Assembly: GCA_903906515.1 (NCBI GenBank) | Contig: CAIVKO010000107.1 | Span: 1 to 42,605, forward strand | DNA length: 42,605 nt | Source of the DNA: Akkermansiaceae bacterium | Lineage (GTDB): Bacteria; Verrucomicrobiota; Verrucomicrobiia; Verrucomicrobiales; Akkermansiaceae | Reading direction: 5' to 3' | Shown: in pieces, positions 15,914 to 24,872 of the stretch | Position numbering within the stretch: the first letter of the stretch is position 1 | Layout: every line of letters begins with the position of its first letter | Notes under the pieces: generated by a model | Database searches by the model: none | The model's input: only the letters and a program-made list of their open reading frames with translations | Told to the model about the DNA's origin: nothing | Translations under genes and position numbers: made by a program

Positions 15914-16744
15914 ATGAAATCCCAAACGCTCCCAGTAAAACGTCGTCCCGTCACCAAGGGGATCCTCCGGCGCCTGAGCGCCGTCACCGGCAATCGCAAA
16001 CAACGCGTTGCCGCGTCCGCGCCCGCCATCGAAATGGAAACCGAAGAAAGCGGTTCCAAAATCTCGCGGGCATTAACCATTATTTTCCTCATTCACATCG
16101 TAGCCATCGGACTGATTTTCGTCCATCAGCGTTTCCTTGACGGACGTCCGGTGGAGAATTCTGCGACACTGACGGAAAAAGCGCCGGACAATGAACCCGC
16201 CGCCATCATCGTTGAGCCGCGCAAGGCCGACCTGCCGCGTCTTTCGTCCGGTGAAAAACCATACATCGTCAAGCCGGGTGACAACTACTCCCGCATCGCG
16301 GCCGCGACCCAGGTGGACGAGCGTGATCTCCGTTTGGTCAACCAGCATGTGGACATTGGTCCAGGGCTTATTTTGAAAATTCCGCCCAAGCGCATTGTTG
16401 CCGAAGAGCCGCCGGAAGTCGCCGCTATCCGTGCGCAGGCATCTTCCTCCCTCCGCGACCGGGATTTGGTGGACGCTGTGGATGTGAGCAATGTTCCGAA
16501 GGCACAAGCGGTGCGTCTTAATTCGCCCCGCTCCACATCCGCTCCGGGTGGAGATCATCCGGCGGCTTCCACGGGTTCTTCTGCCGCTGCATCAGGCAAA
16601 AGCTATGTCGTGCAGTCCGGCGACAGTGTTTTTCGCATCGCCAGCAAGTTCAAGGTGAGTCAGACTGCACTCATGCGCGCCAATTCAATCAGCGATCCGA
16701 AGAAGATGAAGACCGGTATGAAACTCGTCATCCCTCAAACCTGA
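15914..16744 (+). CDS. Membrane-anchored protein with two LysM domains
   Basis: A 276-residue protein with a basic cytoplasmic N terminus of about 50 residues, one membrane span near residues 52-72 (ALTIIFLIHIVAIGLIFV) and two LysM peptidoglycan-binding modules. The first is at about 116-160 (YIVKPGDNYSRIA...LKIP) and the second at about 231-275 (YVVQSGDSVFRIA...LVIP), joined by a Ser/Pro/Ala-rich linker. There is no catalytic domain, so it probably ties the inner membrane or the division machinery to peptidoglycan (inference). It sits inside the dcw cluster between murD and ftsW, 11 and 18 bases from its neighbours, a position not occupied by such a gene in model bacteria. Confidence 0.85.
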   Translation: MKSQTLPVKRRPVTKGILRRLSAVTGNRKQRVAASAPAIEMETEESGSKISRALTIIFLIHIVAIGLIFVHQRFLDGRPVENSATLTEKAPDNEPAAIIVEPRKADLPRLSSGEKPYIVKPGDNYSRIAAATQVDERDLRLVNQHVDIGPGLILKIPPKRIVAEEPPEVAAIRAQASSSLRDRDLVDAVDVSNVPKAQAVRLNSPRSTSAPGGDHPAASTGSSAAASGKSYVVQSGDSVFRIASKFKVSQTALMRANSISDPKKMKTGMKLVIPQT

Positions 16745-16762
16745 AATTTCCAACTTCCAAGC

Positions 16763-17908
16763 ATGGCCCGTCATTGTTCCACCATCCTGTGTGCTGCGGT
16801 CGCGTTGTTAGTCGCGCTGGGGTTGATCATGCTCACCAGCACAGGTGCCTGGGTCAAGGGATTCGGTCCGCATTATTTCATCAGTCACCAGGCGATGATG
16901 GTGGGGGTGGGTCTGGTTGCGGCGGTGGCGGCGGCGCGTCTGAATGTGGAATGGTTCCGCAAACTTTCGCCATGGATGTTTGGTGTGATCTGTATCATGC
17001 TTGTGTTATGTTATATTCCAGGTGTCGGTGTGGAGAGTTATGGGGCGAAACGCTGGATCCGTCTGCCGGTCATCAGTCAGTTTCAACCGTCCGAAGTTGC
17101 GCGGATCGTGGTGGTGTTCTGTCTTGCCTCATGGTTCGCCCGTTGGCAGACGGAGATTCACACTTTTTGGCGCGGATTTGTCGTTCCAGGCATGATCGCT
17201 GGCATACCGATCCTCCTGATTGCAGGTGAAACCGATGTGGGAACCGCGCTTTCGATGTCGGTGATGGTTGGAGCGATTTTCTTCTGCGTGGGCACCCGTT
17301 TGCGTTATATACTCCCCACCGCATTGACCGCCATGACCGGGGCGTGGTTTTATATTTCGAACAATCCGAACCGATGGAGTCGGATCGAGGCGTGGTTAGA
17401 TCTGGAAAATCCCGTGCATCAGCTCGACAAGGGAATGCAGCAATGGCGCGCGTTGCTGGCTCTCGGCAACGGTGGTCCATCCGGCGTTGGGCTTGGCAAT
17501 GGTGTTGAGAAATTCGGCACGCTCACCTTCGCTCACATCGATTTCATCTTTCCGGTGATCGGCGAGGAGCTGGGATTGCAGGCGACGCTTCTGGTGGTGG
17601 TTTGTTATGTGTTGATCGCCGTGGCAGGTTGCGGGATCGCCCTTCAGTCCAAGGGGGTTTTCAACCGCTGTGTCGCTCTTGGTATCACCTGTGTCATCGT
17701 GGTTCCGGCCATGGTCAATATCGGCGTTACGACCGCGTTGCTACCCAATGACGGGCTACCGCTGCCGTTTGTGAGTTATGGCGGCACCAGTCTTGTTTTC
17801 AGTCTGGCTGCTGTCGGCGTGTTGGTGGGGATCCATCGCCGTTCCCAAGTTCGGGTCCATCAGGAATTCCCGCTGACGCCCGAGGCCCGGCTCGCCGTGC
17901 GGCTGTGA
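16763..17908 (+). CDS. ftsW: Peptidoglycan glycosyltransferase FtsW (SEDS family)
   Basis: Polymerises lipid II into septal glycan strands together with FtsI. The 381-residue protein has about ten hydrophobic segments. It shows the SEDS blocks GAKRWIRLPVISQFQPSEVA, the acidic loop region before GNGGPSGVGLGNGVEKFGTLTFAHIDFIFPVIGEELG, and LPFVSYGGTSLV near the C terminus, which is close to the SEDS consensus. FtsW and RodA are similar; the location after murD in the division cluster favours FtsW. No murG follows, so this is the last gene of the cluster here. Likely start ATG at 16763. Confidence 0.93.
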   Translation: MARHCSTILCAAVALLVALGLIMLTSTGAWVKGFGPHYFISHQAMMVGVGLVAAVAAARLNVEWFRKLSPWMFGVICIMLVLCYIPGVGVESYGAKRWIRLPVISQFQPSEVARIVVVFCLASWFARWQTEIHTFWRGFVVPGMIAGIPILLIAGETDVGTALSMSVMVGAIFFCVGTRLRYILPTALTAMTGAWFYISNNPNRWSRIEAWLDLENPVHQLDKGMQQWRALLALGNGGPSGVGLGNGVEKFGTLTFAHIDFIFPVIGEELGLQATLLVVVCYVLIAVAGCGIALQSKGVFNRCVALGITCVIVVPAMVNIGVTTALLPNDGLPLPFVSYGGTSLVFSLAAVGVLVGIHRRSQVRVHQEFPLTPEARLAVRL

Positions 17909-17991
17909 GGGTGGTGGGGAAGTTGCATGGGTTTTCAAGTGGGTTGGTGTGGTTTCACGGTGAGTTTTGGCATGTGCCATTCATTTCGGCT

Positions 17992-18046
17992 CTAGGAGAA
18001 CCTAGTCATTTCACCATTGCCGTTGACCGCATCGCCTAGGTAGGCG
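17992..18046 (+). promoter_or_regulatory. Two CCTAG-containing hairpins before obgE
   Basis: CTAGG (17992-17996) faces CCTAG (18001-18005) across AGAA, and CGCCTA (18033-18038) faces TAGGCG (18041-18046) across GG. Both are perfect inverted repeats sharing CCTAG, 12-66 bases before the obgE start. There is no T-run, so they are not typical terminators; they could be operators or a leader structure. Function unknown. Confidence 0.4.
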
Positions 18047-18057
18047 ACTCTCCGCGC

Positions 18058-19110
18058 ATGTTCATTGATCACATTCGGATATTTGCCAAGGCTGGCGACG
18101 GCGGCGACGGCGTCGTTTCATGGCGTCGTGAAAAATACGTGCCCCGGGGTGGTCCGGACGGCGGCGACGGCGGCGCGGGCGGCGATATCATCCTGGTCGT
18201 CGATCCCTCGACTGACAATCTTCGCCAATATCACTACGATCCGAAGCTCATCGCCGATGACGGTAAAAACGGCGCGGGTGGTCGCAAAACCGGCAAGGCC
18301 GGCAAACGCGTGATTGGCCGGGTGCCGCCGGGCACTGTGGTTTATCGTGCCAGCGCCGCTACCATCCAGGAGGCGGTGGAAATGGAACGCAGCGATCAAG
18401 GAATCGACATGGACCCGATCGCCGACCTCACTGAGCCGGGTCAGGAATTCGTCCTCTGCAAGGGTGGCGAACCCGGTCAAGGCAACTGGAATTTCAAAAC
18501 TGCGACCAACCGCACGCCCGTCGAACACACGCTCGGCACCCCCGGTGATCTCGGGGTTTTCTACCTCGAACTGCGCCGTATCGCCGATGCCGGATTGGTG
18601 GGATTCCCGAATGCCGGAAAATCCACGCTACTGGGAAAACTCTCCGCTGCGAAGCCGAAGGTGGCGTCCTATCCGTTCACCACGCTGCAACCGGTCGTCG
18701 GCGTGGTTGAGTTTTCTGGATTCCGCCGTTGCACGGTGGCCGACATCCCGGGCTTGATCGAGGGTGCCCACGAAAACCGCGGCCTCGGTCACGAATTCCT
18801 CCGTCACATCACCCGTTGCCGAGTGCTTCTTTTTGTGCTCGATATGGCCGGTAGTGAAGGCCGCGATCCTATCTCCGATCTCGAAATCCTCCGCCGTGAG
18901 GTCAAGGAATACGACGAGGATCTTGCCCGGTTCCCGTGGAAAATCGTCGCCAATAAGATGGACCTCGAAGGTGCCGCCGAAAATCTCGCGATTTTCCGCC
19001 AGCGCTTCCCGAAAATCGACATTCTCCCGATTTCCGCCGAAAGCGGTCAAGGCTTGGACGATCTCAAGCAGATGCTCGACAACGAAGTCGGCTTCAGGCC
19101 GGTGGAGTGA
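18058..19110 (+). CDS. obgE: GTPase ObgE/CgtA
   Basis: Essential GTPase that acts in 50S subunit assembly and growth control. The 350-residue protein has the glycine-rich Obg fold (FAKAGDGGDGVVSWRREK, GGPDGGDGGAGGD) over residues 1-170, then a G domain: G1 GFPNAGKST (about 182-190), switch region PFTTLQP, G3 DIPGLIEGAHENRGLGHEFLRH, and G4 NKMD (about 299-302). It ends soon after the G domain, so the variable C-terminal extension of some Obg proteins is absent. In many genomes obgE follows rplU-rpmA; here those are at 28693-29287, about 10 kb away and on the other strand. Confidence 0.96.
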   Translation: MFIDHIRIFAKAGDGGDGVVSWRREKYVPRGGPDGGDGGAGGDIILVVDPSTDNLRQYHYDPKLIADDGKNGAGGRKTGKAGKRVIGRVPPGTVVYRASAATIQEAVEMERSDQGIDMDPIADLTEPGQEFVLCKGGEPGQGNWNFKTATNRTPVEHTLGTPGDLGVFYLELRRIADAGLVGFPNAGKSTLLGKLSAAKPKVASYPFTTLQPVVGVVEFSGFRRCTVADIPGLIEGAHENRGLGHEFLRHITRCRVLLFVLDMAGSEGRDPISDLEILRREVKEYDEDLARFPWKIVANKMDLEGAAENLAIFRQRFPKIDILPISAESGQGLDDLKQMLDNEVGFRPVE

Positions 19111-19223
19111 GGGTAGCTGATTCCAGTGAAAATCTCGAAAATCAGGGAAATAACGCGCACACAGCAGTCCTTGATTGTCCTGCGGCTTGACCTGCGGGTT
19201 TTGGCGTGCATTCTCCGCGCCCG

Positions 19224-21206
19224 ATGATTTCCGTCCAATCCCTGCGTGTTGAATTCGGCGCCCGCGTCTTGTTCAACGACCTTTCCTTTTCCGTGCAGCC
19301 GCGCGAGCGCATCGCATTTGCCGGTCACAACGGGGCGGGGAAATCGACGTTGATGAAATGCATCGCCGGCATCCAGCCGCCCAGCAGCGGTTTGATCAGC
19401 GCGCCCAAGGGCACTCGCATTGGCTACCTGCCGCAGGAGGGCATCCACGTCCGCGGCCGCACGCTGTGGCAGGAAACCGAGTCCGCCTTCGGCGAAACCC
19501 TCGCGCTGCGCGAGAAAATCGACCGTCTTTCCCGCGAGCTCCATCATCTCGATCCGCGGTCGTCGCCATATGCCGAAATGCTCGAGGAGATCGGCGGATT
19601 GGAACTCCAACTGGACGCTACCGACCCCGCTCGGATGAAACCGAAGATCGAATCGGTGCTCAAGGGTCTTGGTTTCAGGGAAAAGGATTTTGCTCGCGAT
19701 TGTTCGGAGTTTTCCGGCGGTTGGCAGATGCGCATTGCGATGGCCAAGCTCTTCCTGCAGGAGCCAGAGGTTTTATTGTTAGATGAGCCGACCAATCACC
19801 TCGATATCGGCACGCAGGTTTGGGTCGAGCAATACCTGATCAACTACCCCGGCGCGATTCTGCTGATTTCCCATGACCGCGGGTTGTTGGACACCCTGTG
19901 CACGCGCACCATTGCCTTCGCGAACGGTCGTGCAGAGGAATATGCCGGAAATTTTTCTTACTTCGAGCGCGAGTCGGTGTTGCGCAAGGAAATCCAGCTC
20001 AAACAATACGAATCCCAGCAGCGCGAGATAGGCGAGATTCAGCGCTTCATCGACCGCTTCCGCGCCTCCGCCAACAAGGCGACATTGGTCCAGTCCCGGA
20101 TCAAGATGCTGGCGAAAATCGAGCGTATTCCGCAACCGGAGCGCGATGACGCGGTGATGAATTTTAAATTCCCGCCGCCGCCGAATTCCGGCCACATGGT
20201 CGCCAAACTCGATGGCGTCACGAAAAGCTATGGTCCGCTCAATGTGTTCAGCGGTTTCGATTTTGAAATCAACAAGGGTGAGAAAATTGCCATTGTCGGC
20301 CCGAATGGTGCGGGTAAATCGACATTCTGCAGGATCATCACCGCGCAGGAGACTCCGGACGCCGGTTCGCACACCTTCGGCCACAAGGTGGCCACCTCGT
20401 TTTTCTCGCAGAACCACTCGGATGAGTTGGACCCTACGCTGACCGTGCTGGAAACCGTGGAGGCCGCCGCCTCCCGTGAGTCCGCTCCGCATGCGCGGAA
20501 TTTGTTAGGTTGTTTCCTTTTCCGTGGCGACGACGTGTTCAAGAAGGTCGGCGTGCTATCCGGTGGCGAGCGTTCGCGGGTGGCGCTGGTCTGTATGTTG
20601 CTGCGCCCGGCAAATTTCCTGATCCTCGACGAACCGACGAACCACCTCGACATGCAATCGCAGGACGTGCTTCAGCGCGCGCTCACCGACTACCCCGGCA
20701 GCGTGTTGATCGTTTCCCACAATCGCTCGTTCCTCGACGAACTGGTGACCAAGACGCTCGAATTCCGCCCCAGCGAACAACCGCGCCTGTTTTCCGGAAA
20801 TATCACCTATTATCTGGATAAAATCGCGGAAGACACTCCGCGAGGAAATGTTCCTGCGGTGACCAAGGTTGTATCCGGTTCCAAGGCAGCTGTGCCGGTT
20901 ATCCGCAACCGTAAGGATCAGCGTCGCCAGGACGCGGAGGCCCGCGAAATGCGCAACAAGCTGCTTAAACCGCTCGAAAACGAACTGGAAGCCCTCGAAT
21001 CCAAGATCGCCCAACTGGAAGCTGCTCAGGTCACCCTGACCGCCGCGCTTTCCAGCGAGGTAACCGCCGCTGACCCCGACAAACTCCGGGAAACTTCCAA
21101 TGCTGTTTCCAACATCACCACCGCTCTGGAAAATAGTTACTCCCGCTGGGGTGAACTCTCCGATGAGATCGAAAAGGTGAAACGGAAACTCGGCATTGAG
21201 GAGTAG
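19224..21206 (+). CDS. ABC-F family ATP-binding protein (Uup/YheS-like)
   Basis: ABC-F proteins are soluble twin ATPases that act on the ribosome E site and related translation states; they have no membrane domain. About 660 residues. First ABC domain: Walker A GHNGAGKST, signature FSGGWQMRIAMAK, Walker B LLLDEPTNHLD. A charged linker of about 80 residues follows (the P-site tRNA interaction motif region). Second domain: GPNGAGKST, LSGGERSRVALV, LILDEPTNHLD. The last 100 residues form a charged coiled coil, as in Uup and YheS. The start at 19224 (MISVQSLRVEFG) is preferred over the ATG at 19206. The exact subfamily is not decidable by eye. Confidence 0.92.
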   Translation: MISVQSLRVEFGARVLFNDLSFSVQPRERIAFAGHNGAGKSTLMKCIAGIQPPSSGLISAPKGTRIGYLPQEGIHVRGRTLWQETESAFGETLALREKIDRLSRELHHLDPRSSPYAEMLEEIGGLELQLDATDPARMKPKIESVLKGLGFREKDFARDCSEFSGGWQMRIAMAKLFLQEPEVLLLDEPTNHLDIGTQVWVEQYLINYPGAILLISHDRGLLDTLCTRTIAFANGRAEEYAGNFSYFERESVLRKEIQLKQYESQQREIGEIQRFIDRFRASANKATLVQSRIKMLAKIERIPQPERDDAVMNFKFPPPPNSGHMVAKLDGVTKSYGPLNVFSGFDFEINKGEKIAIVGPNGAGKSTFCRIITAQETPDAGSHTFGHKVATSFFSQNHSDELDPTLTVLETVEAAASRESAPHARNLLGCFLFRGDDVFKKVGVLSGGERSRVALVCMLLRPANFLILDEPTNHLDMQSQDVLQRALTDYPGSVLIVSHNRSFLDELVTKTLEFRPSEQPRLFSGNITYYLDKIAEDTPRGNVPAVTKVVSGSKAAVPVIRNRKDQRRQDAEAREMRNKLLKPLENELEALESKIAQLEAAQVTLTAALSSEVTAADPDKLRETSNAVSNITTALENSYSRWGELSDEIEKVKRKLGIEE

Positions 21207-21264
21207 TATCACGCTGCACTGATGTGTGCTTGAAATGTTCGCGATTCTACTGCAAGCCTGCCCT

Positions 21265-22221
21265 GTGAATCAGGCTTACATTCTGGGTGCGGGTCTTGGA
21301 ACCCGCCTGCGACCTCTCACCGACCGCTTGCCAAAGCCGCTGGTGCCGCTTTTCCATCGTCCGCTTGCATGGTGGGCCATGGACGCCTGCTCGCGGGTTG
21401 GCATCCGGCGCTTCGCCATCAACACCCATCACCTGCCAGAGGCATGGAGCGGCCTTGGAATGAGCGAGACGGATGGTGACCCGCTCATGACCGGTGGCAA
21501 CGGGTTGTCTTCCATATCCCGCACATGGGGGGATCTTGACGTCACGTTGTTTCACGAACCTGTATTGTTAGAAACGGGAGGAGGCCTGAAAAACATCACT
21601 TCCTGGATCGGTGCCGAACCGATGTTGGTGCACAACGGCGATATTTTTTCCAGTCTTCCCCTCGAAAAACTGATTGCCGCCCACGAGGCGTCCGGCCTGC
21701 CGGTGACGCTTGCGCTGCGCTCCGAGGGTGAGGCCCGGCATATCGCGCTGGATCCCTCGATGACGCGCGTCACCGACATCCGCGGCCGGCTCGGCCTGGC
21801 GGATGGGACCCACGTGTTTACCGGGATCTACTGTGTGAGCCCGGAATTTCTGGGTTTGCTGCCGGAGCGTGAAAAGGTGTCGATCATTCCCGCCTTTTTG
21901 GAACTGGCCAAACAAGGAAGGCTCGGTGGCATCGTGCTCGATGAGGGTGTCTGGCTCGACCTGGGGAATCGGCAGTCTTATCTCGAAGCCCATCAGATGC
22001 TCGATCTCGGTCCGCGAATTCACCCGTTGGCCGTGGTGGAGCCAGGCGCGGTAATCAAAAAATCCATCATTGGTCCAGGCGCGGTGATCGAATCCGGGGC
22101 CGTGATCTCAAACTCAGTCGTTTGGCCGCAGGCGAGGATCGCTGGGGATGCGCGGCTAGATCAATGCATTGTTTGTTCGGGAATGATCGTGTCCGGAGGC
22201 CACCGGCAGGAGGATATCTGA
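21265..22221 (+). CDS. Sugar-1-phosphate nucleotidyltransferase
   Basis: Makes an NDP-sugar from a sugar 1-phosphate. The N-terminal domain has the activated nucleotide loop YILGAGLGTRLRPLTDRLPKPL, then LVHNGDIFSSLPL with the metal-binding Asp, and GIYCVSPEFLGLLP. The C-terminal 60 residues (HPLAVVEPGAVIKKSIIGPG...) show hexapeptide left-handed beta-helix repeats. This layout occurs in mannose-1-phosphate guanylyltransferases and in MurNAc-1-phosphate uridylyltransferase (MurU); substrate is not determined. I favour the GTG at 21265, which places the loop at the usual distance from the N terminus; a GTG at 21226 and ATG at 21235 are possible starts. Confidence 0.85.
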   Translation: MNQAYILGAGLGTRLRPLTDRLPKPLVPLFHRPLAWWAMDACSRVGIRRFAINTHHLPEAWSGLGMSETDGDPLMTGGNGLSSISRTWGDLDVTLFHEPVLLETGGGLKNITSWIGAEPMLVHNGDIFSSLPLEKLIAAHEASGLPVTLALRSEGEARHIALDPSMTRVTDIRGRLGLADGTHVFTGIYCVSPEFLGLLPEREKVSIIPAFLELAKQGRLGGIVLDEGVWLDLGNRQSYLEAHQMLDLGPRIHPLAVVEPGAVIKKSIIGPGAVIESGAVISNSVVWPQARIAGDARLDQCIVCSGMIVSGGHRQEDI

Positions 22222-22316
22222 AAGCCTGTGGAGCTAGTTCGCAACGCATGATGGTCAGGATGTGTTGGTCTTTTTACGCTTGCGAGGCGCACACAACGGG
22301 GTTCCACTGGTGGCCG

Positions 22317-22982
22317 ATGAAACATACTCGGAAATCATGGAGAGGAAGGATGGCGGCGTGGCTGCTGGTGCTTTTCCTGTTTCCTGCCGTGGATCGCGCC
22401 GCGGCAGAAGCCCGCGTGAACCTCGCTGATGGTTTTGATTTTCCCGTCGGAAAACCCAATGCCGACGGCTATTACAAGGCGCGGGGGCTTCGTTTACGCT
22501 CACCACAGCACTTCGGAGAAGACTGGAACGGCCGTTCCGGAGGTGATGCCGATTTGGGAGACCCGGTTTATGCCATCGCCGATGGAATCGTCACTTTTGC
22601 CTACAATGTTCGCGGAGGTTGGGGAAACGTGGTGCTCACTCGCCACGCGTTCAGGGATCCCGTGTCAGGACAGGTCAAATACATCGATACACTCAACGGC
22701 CATCTCGACAAGATCATGGTCACCACCGGACAGTCACTCAAACGTGGCCAGCAGATCGGTACCATCGGCAGTAACTCGGGCATGTACCCCGCCCATCTGC
22801 ATTTCGAGATCCGCCATGATATCAACATCGGCATGCAACGCGAGAGCGTGCTCTCGGACATGGTCCATTGGGCGGATCCCACCGTTTTCATCAATCAATA
22901 CCGCAAGCTCAACCGTGAGTGGCGTCCGGTGTCGGTCCCTACTGGAACCTATCAGGAATACAAGAGCTTCAAGGGGCTCTGA
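22317..22982 (+). CDS. Exported M23 family metallopeptidase
   Basis: A likely periplasmic peptidoglycan endopeptidase of the LytM/lysostaphin type. About 221 residues from the ATG at 22317, which gives a clear signal peptide (basic start, then AAWLLVLFLFPAVDRAAAEA). The zinc and catalytic residues are present: HFGEDW for the first His and Asp, NGHLDKI for the catalytic His, and HLHFEIR for the final metal-binding His. No coiled-coil or LysM domain is attached. Longer in-frame starts upstream overlap the preceding gene and lack a signal sequence. Active-site completeness argues for an enzyme rather than a degenerate EnvC-type activator. Confidence 0.88.
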   Translation: MKHTRKSWRGRMAAWLLVLFLFPAVDRAAAEARVNLADGFDFPVGKPNADGYYKARGLRLRSPQHFGEDWNGRSGGDADLGDPVYAIADGIVTFAYNVRGGWGNVVLTRHAFRDPVSGQVKYIDTLNGHLDKIMVTTGQSLKRGQQIGTIGSNSGMYPAHLHFEIRHDINIGMQRESVLSDMVHWADPTVFINQYRKLNREWRPVSVPTGTYQEYKSFKGL

Positions 22983-23012
22983 CCGTGTTCGTCCCGTGCA
23001 GACGCCGATATA

Positions 23013-23486
23013 ATGAAGAAATTGTTTGTGAAATCCGCCGAGCGCACGTTACGATGCCTCGTGCACAGACTTCGCTCCAAAGCCATCATCCGCCGTTTCC
23101 GTTTGGCGGCGTTTTTATTGTGGTTTGGGCATTTGATGGTTTTGGTGACGGTGTTTTTTTGTGTTCATCTCGGTTTTAGCAATCAACCCCAGTATTTAGT
23201 GGTGGGACTTGGATTGTTGTTGTTTCTTCCAGTGTTGACGATTTTTCGTTGGATCATTTCGTCCCGGACGAATTGCCCGCTTTGCCTTACGCCGGTCCTA
23301 GGTGGAAAAAACTGCTCGAAACACCGGCGTGCACGGACGTTTCTTGGCAGCTATAAGATCGTGGTTGCTAACTCGATTCTTACCAAAAATTCCTTTTACT
23401 GCCCGTATTGCTACGAGCCCACCGTTTTGGAAGTTCGTCAAAATCCGCGCGATCTAGCGGATAAACATGGTGCTGACAAGGAGTGA
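23013..23486 (+). CDS. Small membrane protein with zinc-ribbon C terminus
   Basis: Unrecognised. The 157-residue product starts with a strongly basic segment, has two adjacent hydrophobic spans (about residues 30-52 and 61-80), and then a cysteine-rich soluble tail with CPLC, a later Cys-x-x-x-His (CSKH) and CPYCYEP. This is consistent with a metal-binding ribbon. It starts 30 bases after the M23 peptidase gene on the same strand and may be in its transcript. Codon use looks like that of neighbouring genes. Confidence 0.65.
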   Translation: MKKLFVKSAERTLRCLVHRLRSKAIIRRFRLAAFLLWFGHLMVLVTVFFCVHLGFSNQPQYLVVGLGLLLFLPVLTIFRWIISSRTNCPLCLTPVLGGKNCSKHRRARTFLGSYKIVVANSILTKNSFYCPYCYEPTVLEVRQNPRDLADKHGADKE

Positions 23487-23513
23487 CCGGGTTTGTAAGC
23501 GAAGATGCCGAAA

Positions 23514-24083
23514 TCAAGGTGCCTCCGGGCAGGGTGACTTCATGAGCTCCATGACATGGAGCGGGGGGATATTGAGAAGGCAGTGTTTTTTGCGCACCAG
23601 ATCGAAATGCCGATGGTCTGAGATCGAGAGTGACGCTTGATACGTGATGAACCGGCTGGACGGGCCCATGGCCAGTGCGATGCCGGCTAGCAATTCTTCG
23701 CGCAGCGCACGGGCCATGATCGTCAACGGAATTCCGGAAACAATGTAGTCCGGTTCTGCAGCATCGTGGATTTGCAGGGTTTCGGAAAGGTGGACCGCAT
23801 TGGCATGGATCACTGAAACCCGTGGGTCATCCGCGAATTGTTCGGTCAGGTGGGCGGCGAAATGGGAGTCCAGTTCGATGAGGATCAGGCGGGAGTCCCG
23901 ATTCAGGAATCGCAGGATTCTGCGTGAGTGGCAACCCTCGCCGGGACCGAGTTCCACCACAGTGCGAGCGGCGGAAAAATCGATAAATCTTGAGGTTTGG
24001 CGGATGAGGAAAGGACTACTGGGTACGATGTAACCCACCCTTCGGGGGTTCGCTAGGACACGTTTAAAAAAAAGTAGACTCAT
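23514..24083 (-). CDS. SAM-dependent methyltransferase (phospholipid N-methyltransferase-like)
   Basis: The 189-residue protein has the SAM-binding motif I VELGPGEGCHSRRI, the acidic residue of motif II (LILIELDSHF) and a SGIPLTIM motif at the position of the NPP/SGLP motif. The N-terminal block FKRVLANPRRVGYIVPSSPFLIR is typical of the PmtA-like phosphatidylethanolamine N-methyltransferase group and relatives often annotated as rRNA adenine dimethylase-like. Substrate is not certain; phospholipid is the more likely. It ends 27 bases from the convergent gene at 23013-23486. Confidence 0.78.
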   Translation of the reverse strand: MSLLFFKRVLANPRRVGYIVPSSPFLIRQTSRFIDFSAARTVVELGPGEGCHSRRILRFLNRDSRLILIELDSHFAAHLTEQFADDPRVSVIHANAVHLSETLQIHDAAEPDYIVSGIPLTIMARALREELLAGIALAMGPSSRFITYQASLSISDHRHFDLVRKKHCLLNIPPLHVMELMKSPCPEAP

Positions 24084-24140
24084 GCGGTGCGGCCATCAGT
24101 TAAAGCGAGACCGGGCGCTTCGTCCAGCATCAGATTTCAA

Positions 24141-24872
24141 TCAGTCAATCTTGTCTTCCAGTCGTTGGGCTGCATGTTCGCCTGCCACAAGCACATCGTG
24201 CGATGTGCGGCCCTTGCGTTTGTTGTGCCACCATCCGTAGGCAATGATCAGCACAGTCAGCGCGATCGGAAGAAGATATGGAAATTGGTGTAAAACGTGT
24301 GGCAGGTATGGCTGGATCTTCGTGTCGCTGTCGATCATTTCACCTGCGGTGTAGGCGATTAGCCCGGCACCGATGTAAACCAGCACTGGAAATCGGTCCA
24401 TGGCTTTCATGATGATGGTGCTGCCAAAAACCACCAACGGGATCGAAAGTGCCAGGCCCAGGCCGAGCAGGGTGTAATTGCCCTTGGCCACGCCGGCAAT
24501 GGCCAGTGTGTTGTCGAGGCTCATCACCACATCGGCAACCAGGATGGTTTTGACCGCGCTCATGAGGTTGCCGTGTCCGTGGTGTTCGGTGCCTTCCGGT
24601 TCGTCGTCCTCCACCAGCAATTGGTAGGCGATCCACACCAGCATCAGGCCTCCCACGAATTGCAGGAAGGGAACCTTCAGCAGCGCCACGGCCACAAGGG
24701 TTAAAATCACTCGCAGCACCACGGCGCCGCCGCTTCCCCACAGGATGGCGGTTTTCTGCTGGTGTGGTGGCAGGCCGCGCGCGGCCAATGCGATCACCAC
24801 CGCGTTGTCTCCACTCAGCACGATGTTGACCATCATGATTTGTGCCAATAGCATCCAGAATTCGACTGTCAT
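24141..24872 (-). CDS. TerC family integral membrane protein (YjbE-like)
   Basis: TerC-family proteins are seven-helix membrane proteins linked to metal (manganese, calcium) efflux and tellurium resistance. About 243 residues. Two internal repeats each carry the conserved acidic membrane motif: MVNIVLSGDNAVVIALA near the start and ADVVMSLDNTLAIAGVA in the middle. The loop between contains EGTEHHGHG, possibly metal-binding. The start at 24872 is fixed by a strong Shine-Dalgarno (GGGAGG) about 10 bases upstream on the minus strand. Divergent from a second TerC gene at 25308. Confidence 0.9.
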   Translation of the reverse strand: MTVEFWMLLAQIMMVNIVLSGDNAVVIALAARGLPPHQQKTAILWGSGGAVVLRVILTLVAVALLKVPFLQFVGGLMLVWIAYQLLVEDDEPEGTEHHGHGNLMSAVKTILVADVVMSLDNTLAIAGVAKGNYTLLGLGLALSIPLVVFGSTIIMKAMDRFPVLVYIGAGLIAYTAGEMIDSDTKIQPYLPHVLHQFPYLLPIALTVLIIAYGWWHNKRKGRTSHDVLVAGEHAAQRLEDKID

